From NCBI RefSeq assembly GCF_007971525.1, contig NZ_CP042437.1, positions 3,162,001 to 3,226,000 on the forward strand: 64,000 bases of DNA, written 5' to 3'. The position numbers and the translations under genes are program-made. The stretch is from Mucilaginibacter ginsenosidivorax. GTDB lineage: Bacteria > Bacteroidota > Bacteroidia > Sphingobacteriales > Sphingobacteriaceae. The notes below the pieces were generated by a model. The model did no database searches, had not been told where the DNA came from, and worked only from the letters and a program-made list of their open reading frames with translations. Shown piece after piece: positions 34,871 to 45,249 of this stretch; position 1 is the first letter of the stretch; each line of letters begins with the position of its first letter.

Positions 34871-35785
34871 ATGGACGCTTTAAGTACAATATTAGATGCA
34901 ACCAGCCTGCGGAGTGTTGTTTACAGCAAAATCCCGCTTTCGGCCCCCTGGGGGCTGGATATTGTTAAAGATGATAATTCGCAATTCTGGCGGTTGGTGA
35001 GCGGCAGTTGTGCCATTGGCACACCCGACGGCCGTATCATAGAAATGGAGGAAGGCGACCTTGTATTTGTGCCTCACGGCAGCGCCCATTGGATAGCCGA
35101 TAAACCTACAAGCCTGCGTATGCCATCGCCGGAATTTGTGAAAGCCCGCAGGGCGGGAATACCCGTTTTTAATAGCGGGGGCAATGTAACCACGCTGATA
35201 GCGGGCCATTTTGAATTTGATTACCAGGCCTTACATCCCTTTTTAAAAGATTTGCCCGCAGTTATCCATATCAGGCAATATGTAACCGAAAATCAGCTGC
35301 TGGTAAAGCAGGTTGCACAGTTAATGCTGAACGAACTCAATAACGAAAAACCGGGGAGCAGGGTAATGCTGAAGTGTTTATCCGAAATTATGTTTGTGAA
35401 TATCATCAGGGCATATTTAGAACAGGATGCGCCCCAAAGTGGTTTTCTCTCGGCATTAAATAACCCGAGGATCAGCAAGGCGCTGACACTGATGCAAGAC
35501 TCGCCCCAAAAGAATTGGACGCTTGATTCTCTTGCACTGGAGGTTGGGATGTCGCGGTCTGTTTTCTTTAACCAGTTTAAACAATTAGTATACGAAACGC
35601 CATTAAGCTACCTTACCAACTGGCGCATACGGCAAGCTCAAAAGTTGTTACTGATGGATAAGAACAATGTGGCCGAAATAGCGGCAAACGTGGGTTATCA
35701 ATCAGAAGCGGCTTTTAACCGTGTATTTAAATTAAAAACCGGGCAAACGCCCGCGGCTTACCGAAGAAGTAAGCTTAACCGGTAA
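34871..35785 (+). CDS. AraC-family transcriptional regulator with cupin sensor
   Basis: A 304-residue protein. The N-terminal AraC_binding/cupin_6 domain has the pattern GSCAIGTPDGRIIEMEEGDL and VFVPHGSAHW. The C-terminal double helix-turn-helix contains LDSLALEVGMSRSVFFNQFK and NVAEIAANVGYQSEAAFNRV. This resembles the AraC regulators that govern adjacent oxidoreductase or NTF2-like genes. TATATTTG at 34844-34851 is a candidate -7 element. Confidence 0.92.
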   Translation: MDALSTILDATSLRSVVYSKIPLSAPWGLDIVKDDNSQFWRLVSGSCAIGTPDGRIIEMEEGDLVFVPHGSAHWIADKPTSLRMPSPEFVKARRAGIPVFNSGGNVTTLIAGHFEFDYQALHPFLKDLPAVIHIRQYVTENQLLVKQVAQLMLNELNNEKPGSRVMLKCLSEIMFVNIIRAYLEQDAPQSGFLSALNNPRISKALTLMQDSPQKNWTLDSLALEVGMSRSVFFNQFKQLVYETPLSYLTNWRIRQAQKLLLMDKNNVAEIAANVGYQSEAAFNRVFKLKTGQTPAAYRRSKLNR

Positions 35786-35804
35786 TTTTTCCCGCCACGC
35801 TTTT

Positions 35805-35840
35805 TTCTTAACTCTTGATTCTAATTTCTTGATTCTTGCA
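35805..35840. repeat. Short AGAATCAAGA-type repeat
   Basis: TTAACTCTTGATTCTAATTTCTTGATTCTT, the complement of the family seen at 21719 and 34233. It lies between convergent genes. Confidence 0.65.
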
Positions 35841-36185
35841 CTAATGCACTTCAATTTGCTCAGCGCGGCTGGCTACTACTTCGGGCTGATCTTTAAACAT
35901 TTCGAAAACGCCGGTAACGCAAATTGCTTTGCGTTTAATATTAGGGAGGTCTAACGTTACCTTATTCCCCTTTATTGCGATGGTATATTTTTGATGCGGA
36001 TAAACACCGCCCATGTTAAGCAATGTAAGTGTATCGCTCACTATTTTGAGCGAGTAAACGGTATCGCATAACGTGCCGGTTTTGCCCAGGCCAGCCTTAA
36101 AATCGGCAGCGTTGAATTTATTTTGCGCTTTTACCGTGCCTGCTAACGCAGTTGCCATCAAAGCGGTTAATATCAGTTTTTTCAT
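35841..36185 (-). CDS. Small secreted hypothetical protein
   Basis: A 114-residue product with a clear signal peptide (MKKLILTALMATALAGTVKAQ). A short domain follows with CDTVYSLKIVSDTLTLLNMG and KGNKVTLDLPNIKRKAICV, which looks beta-rich and possibly OB-like. ATG at 36185 is chosen over a TTG/ATG reading four codons upstream. Function unknown. Confidence 0.65.
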   Translation of the reverse strand: MKKLILTALMATALAGTVKAQNKFNAADFKAGLGKTGTLCDTVYSLKIVSDTLTLLNMGGVYPHQKYTIAIKGNKVTLDLPNIKRKAICVTGVFEMFKDQPEVVASRAEQIEVH

Positions 36186-36419
36186 ATAAATCCCCATTAT
36201 ATAAACACGAATTTCATCAACACGAATTTCACGAATGGCTTCGAATTACACAAACAAAGCCTGATTGATCCTTCAAAATTCAGATTATCAATGCAGCTGC
36301 TGCAATAATCCGCATGCCAATCAATTCGTGAAATTCGATACAATTGCTAAACGCCATGCAAGTATTCGTGTGTATTGAAATTCGATACAATTGCTAAACA
36401 CCCTGCCAGTATTCGTGTG
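36186..36419. repeat. Tracts of AACACGAATTTCACGAAT type
   Basis: Several degenerate copies of ACACGAATTTC / GTGAAATTCG and a tandem 45-base unit (AATTCGATACAATTGCTAAAC... at about 36331 and 36377) fill this gap. No gene. Confidence 0.6.
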
Positions 36420-36641
36420 TTAATCTTCGTCCTCATCAACATCGGGCGTTAAGCCGTCTTCTACATTTAAGGTAAATGCCGATTCGGAGGCGCGGGTGGC
36501 AGCTTCTAAAGCGGCAATATCTGCAACGTCAGTATCCAAACGTTCGTTACCAGTGTCCTGGCCTTCGTTTTGTTCGTATTCGTTGCCTGGGTCTTTTTCG
36601 TCCTGGTTATCGTCAAGATTGGGGTTTTCTGGAAGTGGCAT
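36420..36641 (-). CDS. Small acidic hypothetical protein
   Basis: A 73-residue protein that is extremely acidic, ending DEDED, with repeated NEYEQNEGQDTGNE-like polar stretches. It is probably intrinsically disordered. Similar short acidic proteins are scattered in this family. No function can be proposed. Confidence 0.5.
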   Translation of the reverse strand: MPLPENPNLDDNQDEKDPGNEYEQNEGQDTGNERLDTDVADIAALEAATRASESAFTLNVEDGLTPDVDEDED

Positions 36642-36761
36642 AATATGGTTGTTTTTTATTGAGTAACAGCATTAACGCTTATTAGGTTTTAAATTAAAGT
36701 TACATAAATAGCGGCCAAAACAACTTACAATCCGCTGAAATAATATATCCCCGAAAATACG

Positions 36762-36769
36762 TATTTTTG
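36762..36769 (+). promoter_or_regulatory. Candidate prfA -7 element
   Basis: TATTTTTG fits TAnnTTTG, 106 bases before the prfA ATG. No strong -33 box found. Confidence 0.35.
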
Positions 36770-36874
36770 TGCGTTTTTTGAAGCAAGCCTGTAAACCGAC
36801 CGAAACGTAACGCCTTTTGTAGCCGGACCATCATCAAGCAAAGCTGCTTTGATTAGCTTTTGAATATACCGAGT

Positions 36875-37948
36875 ATGTTAGAGAAATTAGAACTGATATT
36901 TCAACGCTGGAAAACCGTTGAAGGCGAATTGAGCAATCCTGAAGTAATGCAGGATATGAAACGCTATGCCCAGCTGAATAAAGAATATAAAGACCTTGCT
37001 AAAATTGTTGACGAGTATAACATATACCGCAACATTATGAGCAATATTGATAGCAATAAAGAAATTCTGGCTACCGAAAAAGACGAAGAGTTTCGTGAAA
37101 TGGCCAAAATGGAACTGGATGAGTTATTGGGCAAACAGGAAGAGATGGAAGAAGCCATCCGCCTGATGCTGATTCCGAAAGACCCTGAAGATACAAAAAA
37201 CGCGATGGTAGAAATTCGTGGCGGTACAGGTGGCGACGAAGCCGCTTTATTTGCCGGCGACCTTTACCGCATGTACATGCGCTATTGCGAAAAACGCGGC
37301 TGGAAAACCGAACTGGTTGATTATACCGAAGGCACCAGCGGCGGCTACAAGGAAATTGTATTTAACGTAATAGCCGAAGACGCTTACGGTACCTTAAAAT
37401 ATGAATCGGGCGTACATCGCGTTCAACGCGTTCCTGATACCGAAACCCAGGGCCGGGTACATACCTCGGCCGCATCGGTTGTAGTATTGCCCGAGGTGGA
37501 TGAGTTTGATATCGACCTGCAGGTTAGCGATATCCGCAAGGATTTGTTCTGCGCATCGGGCCCGGGCGGTCAATCGGTAAATACTACCTACTCGGCAGTA
37601 AGGTTAACCCACTTGCCTACAGGTATTGTGGCGCAGTGCCAGGACCAAAAATCGCAATTAAAAAACTACGATAAGGCATTACAGGTATTACGCTCACGCG
37701 TGTACGAAATGGAGCTGCAAAAGCACCTGGAAGAAACATCCAAAAAGCGCAAAACCATGGTATCAACCGGCGACAGGTCGGCCAAGGTACGTACCTACAA
37801 CTATCCGCAGGGGCGCTTAACAGAGCACCGCATCGGCCTTACCATATACAACCTGCCCGGCGTGTTAAACGGCGATTTACAGGAAATAATGGAAGCTTTA
37901 CAGTTTGCAGAAAATGCAGAGAAACTGAAAGAAGGAACCGTAGTTTAA
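36875..37948 (+). CDS. prfA: Peptide chain release factor 1
   Basis: A 357-residue class I release factor. The GGQ motif that triggers peptidyl-tRNA hydrolysis is in [19 protein letters not shown]. The upstream region ([27 protein letters not shown]) matches RF1, which reads UAA and UAG. ATG at 36875 ([10 protein letters not shown]) is preferred to an upstream TTG at 36860. Confidence 0.96.
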   Translation: MLEKLELIFQRWKTVEGELSNPEVMQDMKRYAQLNKEYKDLAKIVDEYNIYRNIMSNIDSNKEILATEKDEEFREMAKMELDELLGKQEEMEEAIRLMLIPKDPEDTKNAMVEIRGGTGGDEAALFAGDLYRMYMRYCEKRGWKTELVDYTEGTSGGYKEIVFNVIAEDAYGTLKYESGVHRVQRVPDTETQGRVHTSAASVVVLPEVDEFDIDLQVSDIRKDLFCASGPGGQSVNTTYSAVRLTHLPTGIVAQCQDQKSQLKNYDKALQVLRSRVYEMELQKHLEETSKKRKTMVSTGDRSAKVRTYNYPQGRLTEHRIGLTIYNLPGVLNGDLQEIMEALQFAENAEKLKEGTVV

Positions 37949-38027
37949 AGGTAAGGTGAAAGGCAAAAGGAGAAAGGTAAAAGGTTTGCCGGCCTGCTTT
38001 TTAGGCCTTTATAACACCTGAATAATA

Positions 38028-38075
38028 TTGAAGGCTTTTAGCAATATGCTGAAGGCCTTTCTTTTTTGCTGAATC
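38028..38075 (+). terminator. Terminator after prfA
   Basis: GAAGGCTTTTAGCA pairs with TGCTGAAGGCCTTTC (imperfect stem 38031-38062), followed by TTTTTT. Confidence 0.65.
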
Positions 38076-38114
38076 TTTTTAGGGTTTTAGCTATCTTTAG
38101 TAAACACTACAACT

Positions 38115-38810
38115 ATGGACGAACCAGAAAAACTCGATCGTATTATTGAGGCCCGCATGAAACTTAAAGCCCGGTTTGAGGAAAAGATGAAGCTTACACC
38201 ATCAGTAGCCGACGACAAACCCCGCGGTACCGGCGCACCAAACAGGCATGGCATGCCGGCTATCCCCATAGGTCAAACGGCTACTGTTAAATGGCCTGTG
38301 CTTGATTTGGGCTACCAGCCCAATATACCAACCGAAAAATGGAGGCTGACCATTGATGGAGCAGTTGACAACCCGGTTAAGCTTACCTGGAAACAATTTT
38401 TAGATTTACCCCAAACCAAAGACACCTCCGATTTTCATTGCGTAACCACCTGGTCTAAATTAAATATGCCCTGGAAGGGTGTAAGCCTGCTTGATATTGC
38501 GGCATTGGTGCACCCTAAAGAAAACGCCACTCATATTATGTGCTACGGATACGATACGTATAGCACCAATATATCGTTAGAAGAAGCCCTTAAACCCGAT
38601 GTTTTATTGGTGCATACTTTTGAGGGGCAGCCTTTGCCAATAGAACACGGCGGCCCGGTACGCATGATTACACCCCAGCTTTATGCCTGGAAAGGTTCAA
38701 AATGGATAAAACGGATTGAGTTTTTAACCGAAAACAAATTAGGTTTCTGGGAAGATCGCGGCTATTCAAACACGGCCTATCCCTGGCGAAACGACAGGTA
38801 TAGTGATTAG
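38115..38810 (+). CDS. Sulfite oxidase-like molybdopterin oxidoreductase
   Basis: A 231-residue single-domain member of the YuiH/sulfite-oxidase-like family. The molybdenum-ligand Cys is in DFHCVTTWSKL, followed by PWKGVSLLDI and GGPVRMITPQLYAWKGSKW. No Tat or Sec signal is visible, so it is probably cytoplasmic. The substrate is unknown. Confidence 0.88.
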   Translation: MDEPEKLDRIIEARMKLKARFEEKMKLTPSVADDKPRGTGAPNRHGMPAIPIGQTATVKWPVLDLGYQPNIPTEKWRLTIDGAVDNPVKLTWKQFLDLPQTKDTSDFHCVTTWSKLNMPWKGVSLLDIAALVHPKENATHIMCYGYDTYSTNISLEEALKPDVLLVHTFEGQPLPIEHGGPVRMITPQLYAWKGSKWIKRIEFLTENKLGFWEDRGYSNTAYPWRNDRYSD

Positions 38811-38871
38811 CAGAAAGCTAACGTTTTACCAAAAACAGCTTCCTGCTATAGGCGTTTTTCTTTAAGCGCCT

Positions 38872-39390
38872 TTACGGTTTCGCTGTGATTTTTGCCGATT
38901 GCTCCAGCTCGCTGCTTACCGAATCGTCAAAATACAGGCGGTAAATTACCCATTCGTTTTTAGGCTTGTAAAACATAAATGTAAACCGCAGGGGTTGGTT
39001 TTGATGTTTTACAAGATAACTGTACAATATCAGGCTATTAGATGCCCTGCGCTGAACGATAAGATCTTTACCTGTATAAGCGCCGATAATGCTCCGCGTA
39101 GTATCTATTTTTGAAATAAGCTTCACCAGGCTGTTGGAATCAATAAGCGGATTGGTTTTAAATATATCAATCATCGCTTTTGTGGTGCTCTCTTTATCGT
39201 AACTCCTGAAAAACTTTTCTATAAGGGTTGTAGGCGCTATAATTCCTGCAGCTGTTGGCGTTTTCGCGGCGGCTTCGGGTTTTGCTGTTGTAGCTGGGGT
39301 TTTGGTTTGTGCTGATAAATTGCTGCCGATAGCACCTGCAAACACAATTAAAACTATAAGCCTTGTGGCTTTAAAACGGGAGTTGAGCAT
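38872..39390 (-). CDS. Secreted hypothetical protein
   Basis: A 172-residue protein with an N-terminal signal (LIVLIVFAGAIGSNLSAQ) and an Ala/Thr/Pro/Lys-rich linker (TPATTAKPEAAAKTPTAAG). A C-terminal domain follows with RRASNSLILYSYLV and RFTFMFYKPKNEWVIYRLYF, resembling NTF2-like DUF3887-type folds. Role unknown. Confidence 0.6.
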   Translation of the reverse strand: MLNSRFKATRLIVLIVFAGAIGSNLSAQTKTPATTAKPEAAAKTPTAAGIIAPTTLIEKFFRSYDKESTTKAMIDIFKTNPLIDSNSLVKLISKIDTTRSIIGAYTGKDLIVQRRASNSLILYSYLVKHQNQPLRFTFMFYKPKNEWVIYRLYFDDSVSSELEQSAKITAKP

Positions 39391-39486
39391 ACTGTTGGTA
39401 TTTGTGTGCCTAAAATAGGGAATTTAAATAAAAAGCCACTTATCTGCTTACTATAAATACGCTTGATGGCAATTTATCAGCACCTA

Positions 39487-39807
39487 TCAGGGTAACTGAA
39501 ATAAGATTTTAAGCTTACCATTCATATCAGTAAGTTCATTCGCCGAAAGTCTGCCCAAGAGTCCCTTTGCTAACGACCTGTCAAGGGTAGCAATTTTGCT
39601 TGTTCTGATAAGAGATTGCTTCTTTAATCCATTTAATGGATTTGGCATCAGCATAGTATCGGTCGGTTCCTGCCAGCTGGTTTGTGTCGTAATAAAGCAA
39701 ACAGTCAGATCAAGACTGGTGTTAGCGAGTACCACAGCAGGCCTTAATTTGCTACCGCTCAGGTCTGTAAAAGGAAAAGTAATAAGCACAATGTCACCTT
39801 TAGCCAT
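39487..39807 (-). CDS. MazF/PemK-family toxin
   Basis: A 106-residue protein matching the PemK/MazF fold: GDIVLITFPFTDLSGSKLRP at the start, then VVLANTSLDLTVCFIT, and the conserved SLIRTSKIATLDRSL. These are ribosome-independent or -associated mRNA endonucleases. It overlaps the upstream antitoxin gene by 8 bases. Confidence 0.88.
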   Translation of the reverse strand: MAKGDIVLITFPFTDLSGSKLRPAVVLANTSLDLTVCFITTQTSWQEPTDTMLMPNPLNGLKKQSLIRTSKIATLDRSLAKGLLGRLSANELTDMNGKLKILFQLP

Positions 39808-40030
39808 TGTAAACCTCTTTTAAATCTACTACAGAATATAGCTCTTCCTCGTTATTTAAAAAGTCAAAAGTGTTACTGTCAGAGGCAAGCTTTTGTATGC
39901 CCTGAGTTAATTGATGTTCCTCATAACGTTTACTTACAAAGTCTGCAAAGTCAGAAATTTCTTCTGCTTTGTCTTCCGGCAGTTGGTTAATTGCTTTAAC
40001 TGTGCGCTCAATGATTGCCTGTCTTGTCAT
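39800..40030 (-). CDS. Antitoxin of the MazF-type pair
   Basis: A 76-residue product with LPEDKAEEISDFADFVSKRYEE (DUF2281-like helix) and an acidic C-terminal peptide (FLNNEEELYSVVDLKEV) suited to filling the toxin groove. ATG at 40030 (MTRQAIIERT) is preferred over a TTG at 40051. Antitoxin first, toxin second, with overlap. Confidence 0.78.
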   Translation of the reverse strand: MTRQAIIERTVKAINQLPEDKAEEISDFADFVSKRYEEHQLTQGIQKLASDSNTFDFLNNEEELYSVVDLKEVYNG

Positions 40031-40267
40031 GTCCAAAGGGTTTATATTCAAATATAAGAATATATATAAGGATGCTACGCTATAACGAGGCTACGCTACT
40101 ATGAATTAACCCGGCATATTGGCGCAGCAGGTGTCAAAAACACACTTCATCGCAGCGAAAAAGCTAAAATACTAACAATCAAGCCCAAAAATTCAAAATA
40201 AATTCATTTTACGTTCAATAAAATACAAAATCATTTGAAAAAAGAATAATTATGTGCTAAATTCGCA

Positions 40268-40666
40268 ATGATGGCACTCACAAAAAAAATATTCTTTGTA
40301 TTATTTTTTTTCCAGCTTTCTGTAGCTGTTGCTGCCAATGCGGATACAATTTTAAAACATTATAACCGATGGGGTTCAACAGCCGACGATATCTCCAGGC
40401 TGCACCACAACCTCATTAACATTGCACAGCAGCAGGAACTAAGCGACGATTCGCCGGAATCCGGCGGCAGCCAAAACAGCCATGCCTGTGTTTATGTAAG
40501 GTTTGTTCATGTCCGCACAAATTATTCCGCAATTCTACAACCGGCCAATCAATCGTTGTCCGGCATTGTTACAAGCTTTATAAAGCAGGAACCCAAGCAA
40601 AATATTGTCAGGGAAGCCTTTCTTCCGGCATATTACAGCTTCCTGTTCCGGCTAAGCCCTTTCTGA
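40268..40666 (+). CDS. Small secreted hypothetical protein upstream of the RND operon
   Basis: A 132-residue protein with a signal peptide (IFFVLFFFQLSVAVAANA) and no recognised domain; the mature part is polar. It ends 117 bases before the RND adaptor and could be co-transcribed. Small lineage-specific exported proteins before efflux operons are known in this group, but no function is apparent. Confidence 0.45.
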   Translation: MMALTKKIFFVLFFFQLSVAVAANADTILKHYNRWGSTADDISRLHHNLINIAQQQELSDDSPESGGSQNSHACVYVRFVHVRTNYSAILQPANQSLSGIVTSFIKQEPKQNIVREAFLPAYYSFLFRLSPF

Positions 40667-40783
40667 TCTTTTTTCTGATACGATGCCCCGCCCCGGTGCA
40701 TTATACCTCCTGTTTAACGAAATATTAACATAGCCATTTTGGTACGTGAATGCTACCACTATGCTTATAACGCTATCAGAAAA

Positions 40784-41923
40784 ATGAAAACATTTAAAGC
40801 AATGCTGCCTTTACTGGCGGTTATAACATCTATATATGTCACGGGTTGCGCCTCAAAAGCACAAAGCACGCAGGAAGAAACAGCCGACACCCTGCAACTA
40901 CCTGTATTTACATTAACCACACGCGATACGGTTATCCAAAAGCCTTACGTAGCCGATATCCAGGCCTTAAAAAACATTGATATCCGTTCGCGGGTGCGTG
41001 GTTTTTTAGAAAAAGTATTTATCGACGAAGGTGCGTCGGTACAAAAAGGCCAGCTCCTTTTTAAACTTAACGACCAGGAGTTTAAGGTAAACCTTACCAA
41101 GGCCAAAGCTGCCTTAAGTAACGCCGTGGCCGATGCCAAGGCGACAGCGCTGGAGGTTGACCGCGTTAAATTGCTGGTTGATAAAAAAGTGATCTCCAAA
41201 TCGGAACTGGATGTGGCCGAATCAAAGCTGAGTGCTGATAAAGCCACCATTGAAGAGGCCCGTTCCATGGTGCAAAGCGCCGAAGACCAGCTGGCCTATA
41301 CCTACATCCACGCGCCGTTTGATGGCATTGTGGATAGAATCCCCCTTAAATCGGGCAGTTTAATTGATGAGGGCACCTTACTTACCAGCCTGTCGGATAT
41401 CAGCTCGATGTACGCGTACTTCAGCTTCCCCGAAAACGAATACCTCCAATACGTTCGGAAACGCAAAACCGCGCCCGGCAAAACAAGCGACAAGGTGCGG
41501 CTGGTATTGGCCGATGGCCTCGACTTTCCGTATGAGGGTGATATTGAAACCGTTGAAGCGGAAATTGAACAAAAAACCGGATCTATTAATTTCAGGGCAC
41601 GCTTTCCCAATCCGCAAAAACTTTTGAGGCATGGGGCCACCGGCAAGCTGTTTATATCAACCAGGGCCGATAACGTGGTGATGGTGCCGCAACAATCGGT
41701 ATTTGATATCCAGGATAAAAGCTACGTTTATTTAGTTGATAAAAACAACCAGCTGCACATGCGTGCCTTTGTACCGCAAACCCGTTTTTCTAACTATTAC
41801 ATTGTAAAAGACGGCTTAAAGCCCGGCGACAAAATATTGCTGGAAGGCACCCAGAATGTACGCGACGGAATGATCATTAAACCAAGAAAACTCAGCAGGG
41901 ATTCATTATTAGCCATGAAGTAG
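40784..41923 (+). CDS. RND efflux periplasmic adaptor, lipoprotein (AcrA/MexA type)
   Basis: About 379 residues with a lipobox (SIYVTGCAS). A biotinyl-lipoyl-like hairpin region (GFLEKVFIDEGASVQKGQLL) brackets a long coiled coil (about 110-175). TYIHAPFDGIVDRI and a beta-barrel/membrane-proximal domain follow (ADNVVMVPQQSVF). It links the inner-membrane pump to the outer-membrane channel. ATG at 40784 is chosen because it gives a clean signal. First gene of the three-gene efflux operon. Confidence 0.93.
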   Translation: MKTFKAMLPLLAVITSIYVTGCASKAQSTQEETADTLQLPVFTLTTRDTVIQKPYVADIQALKNIDIRSRVRGFLEKVFIDEGASVQKGQLLFKLNDQEFKVNLTKAKAALSNAVADAKATALEVDRVKLLVDKKVISKSELDVAESKLSADKATIEEARSMVQSAEDQLAYTYIHAPFDGIVDRIPLKSGSLIDEGTLLTSLSDISSMYAYFSFPENEYLQYVRKRKTAPGKTSDKVRLVLADGLDFPYEGDIETVEAEIEQKTGSINFRARFPNPQKLLRHGATGKLFISTRADNVVMVPQQSVFDIQDKSYVYLVDKNNQLHMRAFVPQTRFSNYYIVKDGLKPGDKILLEGTQNVRDGMIIKPRKLSRDSLLAMK

Positions 41924-42084
41924 TTTTTTAAGTCTTTAGTCTAAAGTAATAAGCCTAAAGTCGCAAGCCTGATGTTTTATACTCGAAGTTTTCTGCCTGA
42001 AGCTATGGCTATTGGCTCTTTTGACTCAAAACCCGGGACTTAGAACTCAAGACTTAGTTTATTGTATACAAACCCCAACACGCT

Positions 42085-45000
42085 ATGTTCGAAACATTTA
42101 TAAAGCGGCCGGTGCTGTCGCTTGTGATATCTTTAATAATAACCCTGCTGGGCGTACTGGCGTTAATAACACTGCCGGTTACCCAGTTCCCTGATATTGT
42201 GCCGCCATCGGTAACCGTTACCGCCAACTATACCGGTGCGAACGCCGAGGTTTGCGCCAAGGCCGTGGCAACCCCGCTTGAACGCGCCATTAACGGCGTA
42301 CCCGGCATGACCTATATGACCACCGTTTGCAGTAACGACGGGCTTACGGTGATACAAATTTATTTTAACGTTGGGGTTGACCCCGACCAGGCTGCTGTAA
42401 ATGTACAGGGCCGTGTTGCCACTATTATTGACGAGATGCCCGAAGAGGTGATAAAAGCCGGGGTAACCACCGAAAAAGAGGTAAACAGTATGCTGATGTA
42501 CCTGAATATCATCAGCGAAGACCCCGGCATGGACGAGAAATTCATCTACAACTTTACCGACATCAACGTACTGCAGGAATTAAAGCGTATTGACGGCGTT
42601 GGCCGTGCCGAAATTATGGGTGCCAAAGAATACTCTATGCGGGTTTGGTTGAAGCCCGATAGGATGATGGCCTACAAGGTATCTACTGATGATGTCATTG
42701 ATGCTATCCGCGCGCAAAACGTGGAAGCTGCGCCGGGTAAAACCGGGCAAAGCTCAGATAAATCGCCGCAAATGCTGCAATATGTTTTGCGCTATCCGGG
42801 CAAGTTTTTTGAGCCCAAACAATATGAAAACATTGTTATCCGCGCCGAAGAAGGCGGATCTGTATTAAAACTGAAAGAAATTGCCGATGTTGAATTTGGC
42901 TCGCTTACTTACAGCATGGTATCCAATACCGATGGTAAGCCATCAGCATCTATCATGATAAAACAACGCCCCGGCTCAAACGCCCGGGATGTTATCAACA
43001 ACATTAAAACCCGCATGGCCGAGCTCAAAAAAAGCTCGTTCCCGGCCGGCATGAGTTTTAATGTAAATTATGATGTATCGCGCTTTTTGGATGCATCTAT
43101 CCACGAAGTGTTGCGCACTTTGGTAGAGGCCTTTATACTGGTATTTATTGTAGTGTTCATTTTCCTGCAGGATTTCCGCTCAACATTAATACCTGCTTTG
43201 GCTGTACCCGTGGCGCTTATTGGTTCGCTGTTTTTTATGCAGCTTCTGGGTTTTTCCATCAACCTGCTTACATTATTCGCGTTGGTACTGGCTATTGGTA
43301 TTGTGGTTGATAACGCCATTGTGGTGGTTGAGGCCGTGCACGTAAAAATGACCGAAGAGCACATGAACGCTATGGATGCAACCATACAGGCCATGAAAGA
43401 GATTAGCGGGGCTATAGTGGCCATTACTTTGGTAATGTCGGCAGTATTTGTGCCGGTGGCTTTTATGTCGGGCCCTGTAGGGGTATTTTACCGGCAGTTT
43501 TCATTAACGCTGGCCATATCAATTGTGATATCAGGTGTAAACGCATTAACCCTTACCCCTGCACTTTGCGCCATAATGCTAAAGCATAACCCCGAGCCTA
43601 AAAAGAAAAGCGTCACCCAACGCTTTTTCACGGGCTTTAATAAACGTTATGACGGCCTGCAAAACAAGTATTCGGGCTTCATGACGTTCCTGTCGCCGCG
43701 TAAAGGAATAACAATTGCCTTACTGGTGGGCTTTTTTGTGCTTACCTGGGGCACCAGCGCCATATTACCAACAGGCTTTATCCCTACCGAAGACCAGGGG
43801 ATGATTTACGTAAACGTAACCACGCCAGCCGGTGCAACAGTTGAGCGTACCGAACAGGTTTTAAAAGAGATAGCCAGCAAAACCAAAAGCATCAAGGCAA
43901 TTGAGTCGATATCCACTTTATCGGGCTATAGTTTGGTAAACGAAATTGCAGGCGCATCTTACGGCATGGCCATGATTAACCTGAAACCATGGGATGAGCG
44001 TAAGGAATCGTTAGAGGATATTATTGCCACACTGACAGCAAAAACCAAAAACATAGGTGATGCATCTATCCAGTATTTTCCGCCGCCAACGGTGCCGGGC
44101 TTTGGTAACTCCAGCGGTTTCGAGATCAGGGTACTTGACCGTACCGGCCAGGGCGATCTGCAAAAAGCCGCCAAAGTAACCAAAGATTTTGTGGATGCGC
44201 TAAATGCATCACCCGAAATTTCGGGCGCGTTTACCAGCTTCGATCCTAATTTTCCACAGTACATGATCTCTGTCGATCAGCAAACGGCGGCCCAAAAGGG
44301 AATTACGGTTGATAAAGCGATGTCGACCCTGCAAACCTTAATGGGTAGTTTTTATGCATCCAACTTTATCCGCTTTGGGCAAATGTACAAGGTGATGGTG
44401 CAGGCCGCGCCCGAGTACCGCGCCCGGCCCGAGGATGTTTTAAACCTGCAGGTTAAAAACGATAAGGGCGAAATGGTGCCATTTTCCACTTTTATTAAAA
44501 TGGAGAAAGTTTTCGGCCCCGAGCAGCTTACCCGCTACAACATGTACACATCGGCCATGGTTACCGGCGATGCGGCCAAAGGTTTCAGCAGCGGCGATGC
44601 CAACGCCGCTATTGAACGCATAGCCAAACAAAAGCTACCCAAAGGCTATACCTTTGAATGGTCGGGCATGACACGGGAACAGATCTTATCGGGCAACCAG
44701 GCTATTTACATTTTTATCATCTGTTTAATATTTGTTTACCTGCTGCTGGCTGCGCAGTACGAAAGCTTTTTGCTCCCGCTTCCCGTTATCCTATCATTAC
44801 CTACCGGTATTTTCGGTGCATTTTTCTTTTTAAAGATCACCGGGCTCGAAAACAATATTTACGCACAGGTAGCCCTGGTAATGCTCATTGGCTTGCTGGG
44901 CAAAAACGCCATCCTGATAGTGGAATTTGCCATCCAGCGGCAAAAAGAGGGGCTATCGATAGTTAAAGCCGCTATTGAAGGCGCGGTATCCCGTTTACGG

Positions 45001-45249
45001 CCCATCCTGATGACATCGCTGGCATTTATTGCCGGCTTAATTCCATTATGTATTGCCGATGGCGCGGGGGCAATGGGTAACCGGTCGATAGGTACCGCGG
45101 CGGCGGGAGGGATGCTGATGGGCACCATCTTCGGTGTAATATTAATACCGGGCCTGTATGTAATATTTGCCGGAATGGCCGCACGTAAACACAAAAAGCC
45201 CGAAGAGCCGCTTACCGAAATGCACCATGAAATGAAAATTGTTAACTAA
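42085..45249 (+). CDS. RND efflux permease, HAE1/AcrB family
   Basis: A 1054-residue pump with twelve transmembrane helices and two large periplasmic loops. Helix 4 reads GIVVDNAIVVVEAV: the first proton-relay Asp is present, while the second Asp of AcrB (DD) is Asn here, as I recall for related Bacteroidota pumps. Helix 10 keeps the relay Lys in LLGKNAILIVEF. It exports drugs, detergents or metabolites using the proton gradient. The stop overlaps the start of the outer-membrane factor (TAATG). Confidence 0.96.
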   Translation: MFETFIKRPVLSLVISLIITLLGVLALITLPVTQFPDIVPPSVTVTANYTGANAEVCAKAVATPLERAINGVPGMTYMTTVCSNDGLTVIQIYFNVGVDPDQAAVNVQGRVATIIDEMPEEVIKAGVTTEKEVNSMLMYLNIISEDPGMDEKFIYNFTDINVLQELKRIDGVGRAEIMGAKEYSMRVWLKPDRMMAYKVSTDDVIDAIRAQNVEAAPGKTGQSSDKSPQMLQYVLRYPGKFFEPKQYENIVIRAEEGGSVLKLKEIADVEFGSLTYSMVSNTDGKPSASIMIKQRPGSNARDVINNIKTRMAELKKSSFPAGMSFNVNYDVSRFLDASIHEVLRTLVEAFILVFIVVFIFLQDFRSTLIPALAVPVALIGSLFFMQLLGFSINLLTLFALVLAIGIVVDNAIVVVEAVHVKMTEEHMNAMDATIQAMKEISGAIVAITLVMSAVFVPVAFMSGPVGVFYRQFSLTLAISIVISGVNALTLTPALCAIMLKHNPEPKKKSVTQRFFTGFNKRYDGLQNKYSGFMTFLSPRKGITIALLVGFFVLTWGTSAILPTGFIPTEDQGMIYVNVTTPAGATVERTEQVLKEIASKTKSIKAIESISTLSGYSLVNEIAGASYGMAMINLKPWDERKESLEDIIATLTAKTKNIGDASIQYFPPPTVPGFGNSSGFEIRVLDRTGQGDLQKAAKVTKDFVDALNASPEISGAFTSFDPNFPQYMISVDQQTAAQKGITVDKAMSTLQTLMGSFYASNFIRFGQMYKVMVQAAPEYRARPEDVLNLQVKNDKGEMVPFSTFIKMEKVFGPEQLTRYNMYTSAMVTGDAAKGFSSGDANAAIERIAKQKLPKGYTFEWSGMTREQILSGNQAIYIFIICLIFVYLLLAAQYESFLLPLPVILSLPTGIFGAFFFLKITGLENNIYAQVALVMLIGLLGKNAILIVEFAIQRQKEGLSIVKAAIEGAVSRLRPILMTSLAFIAGLIPLCIADGAGAMGNRSIGTAAAGGMLMGTIFGVILIPGLYVIFAGMAARKHKKPEEPLTEMHHEMKIVN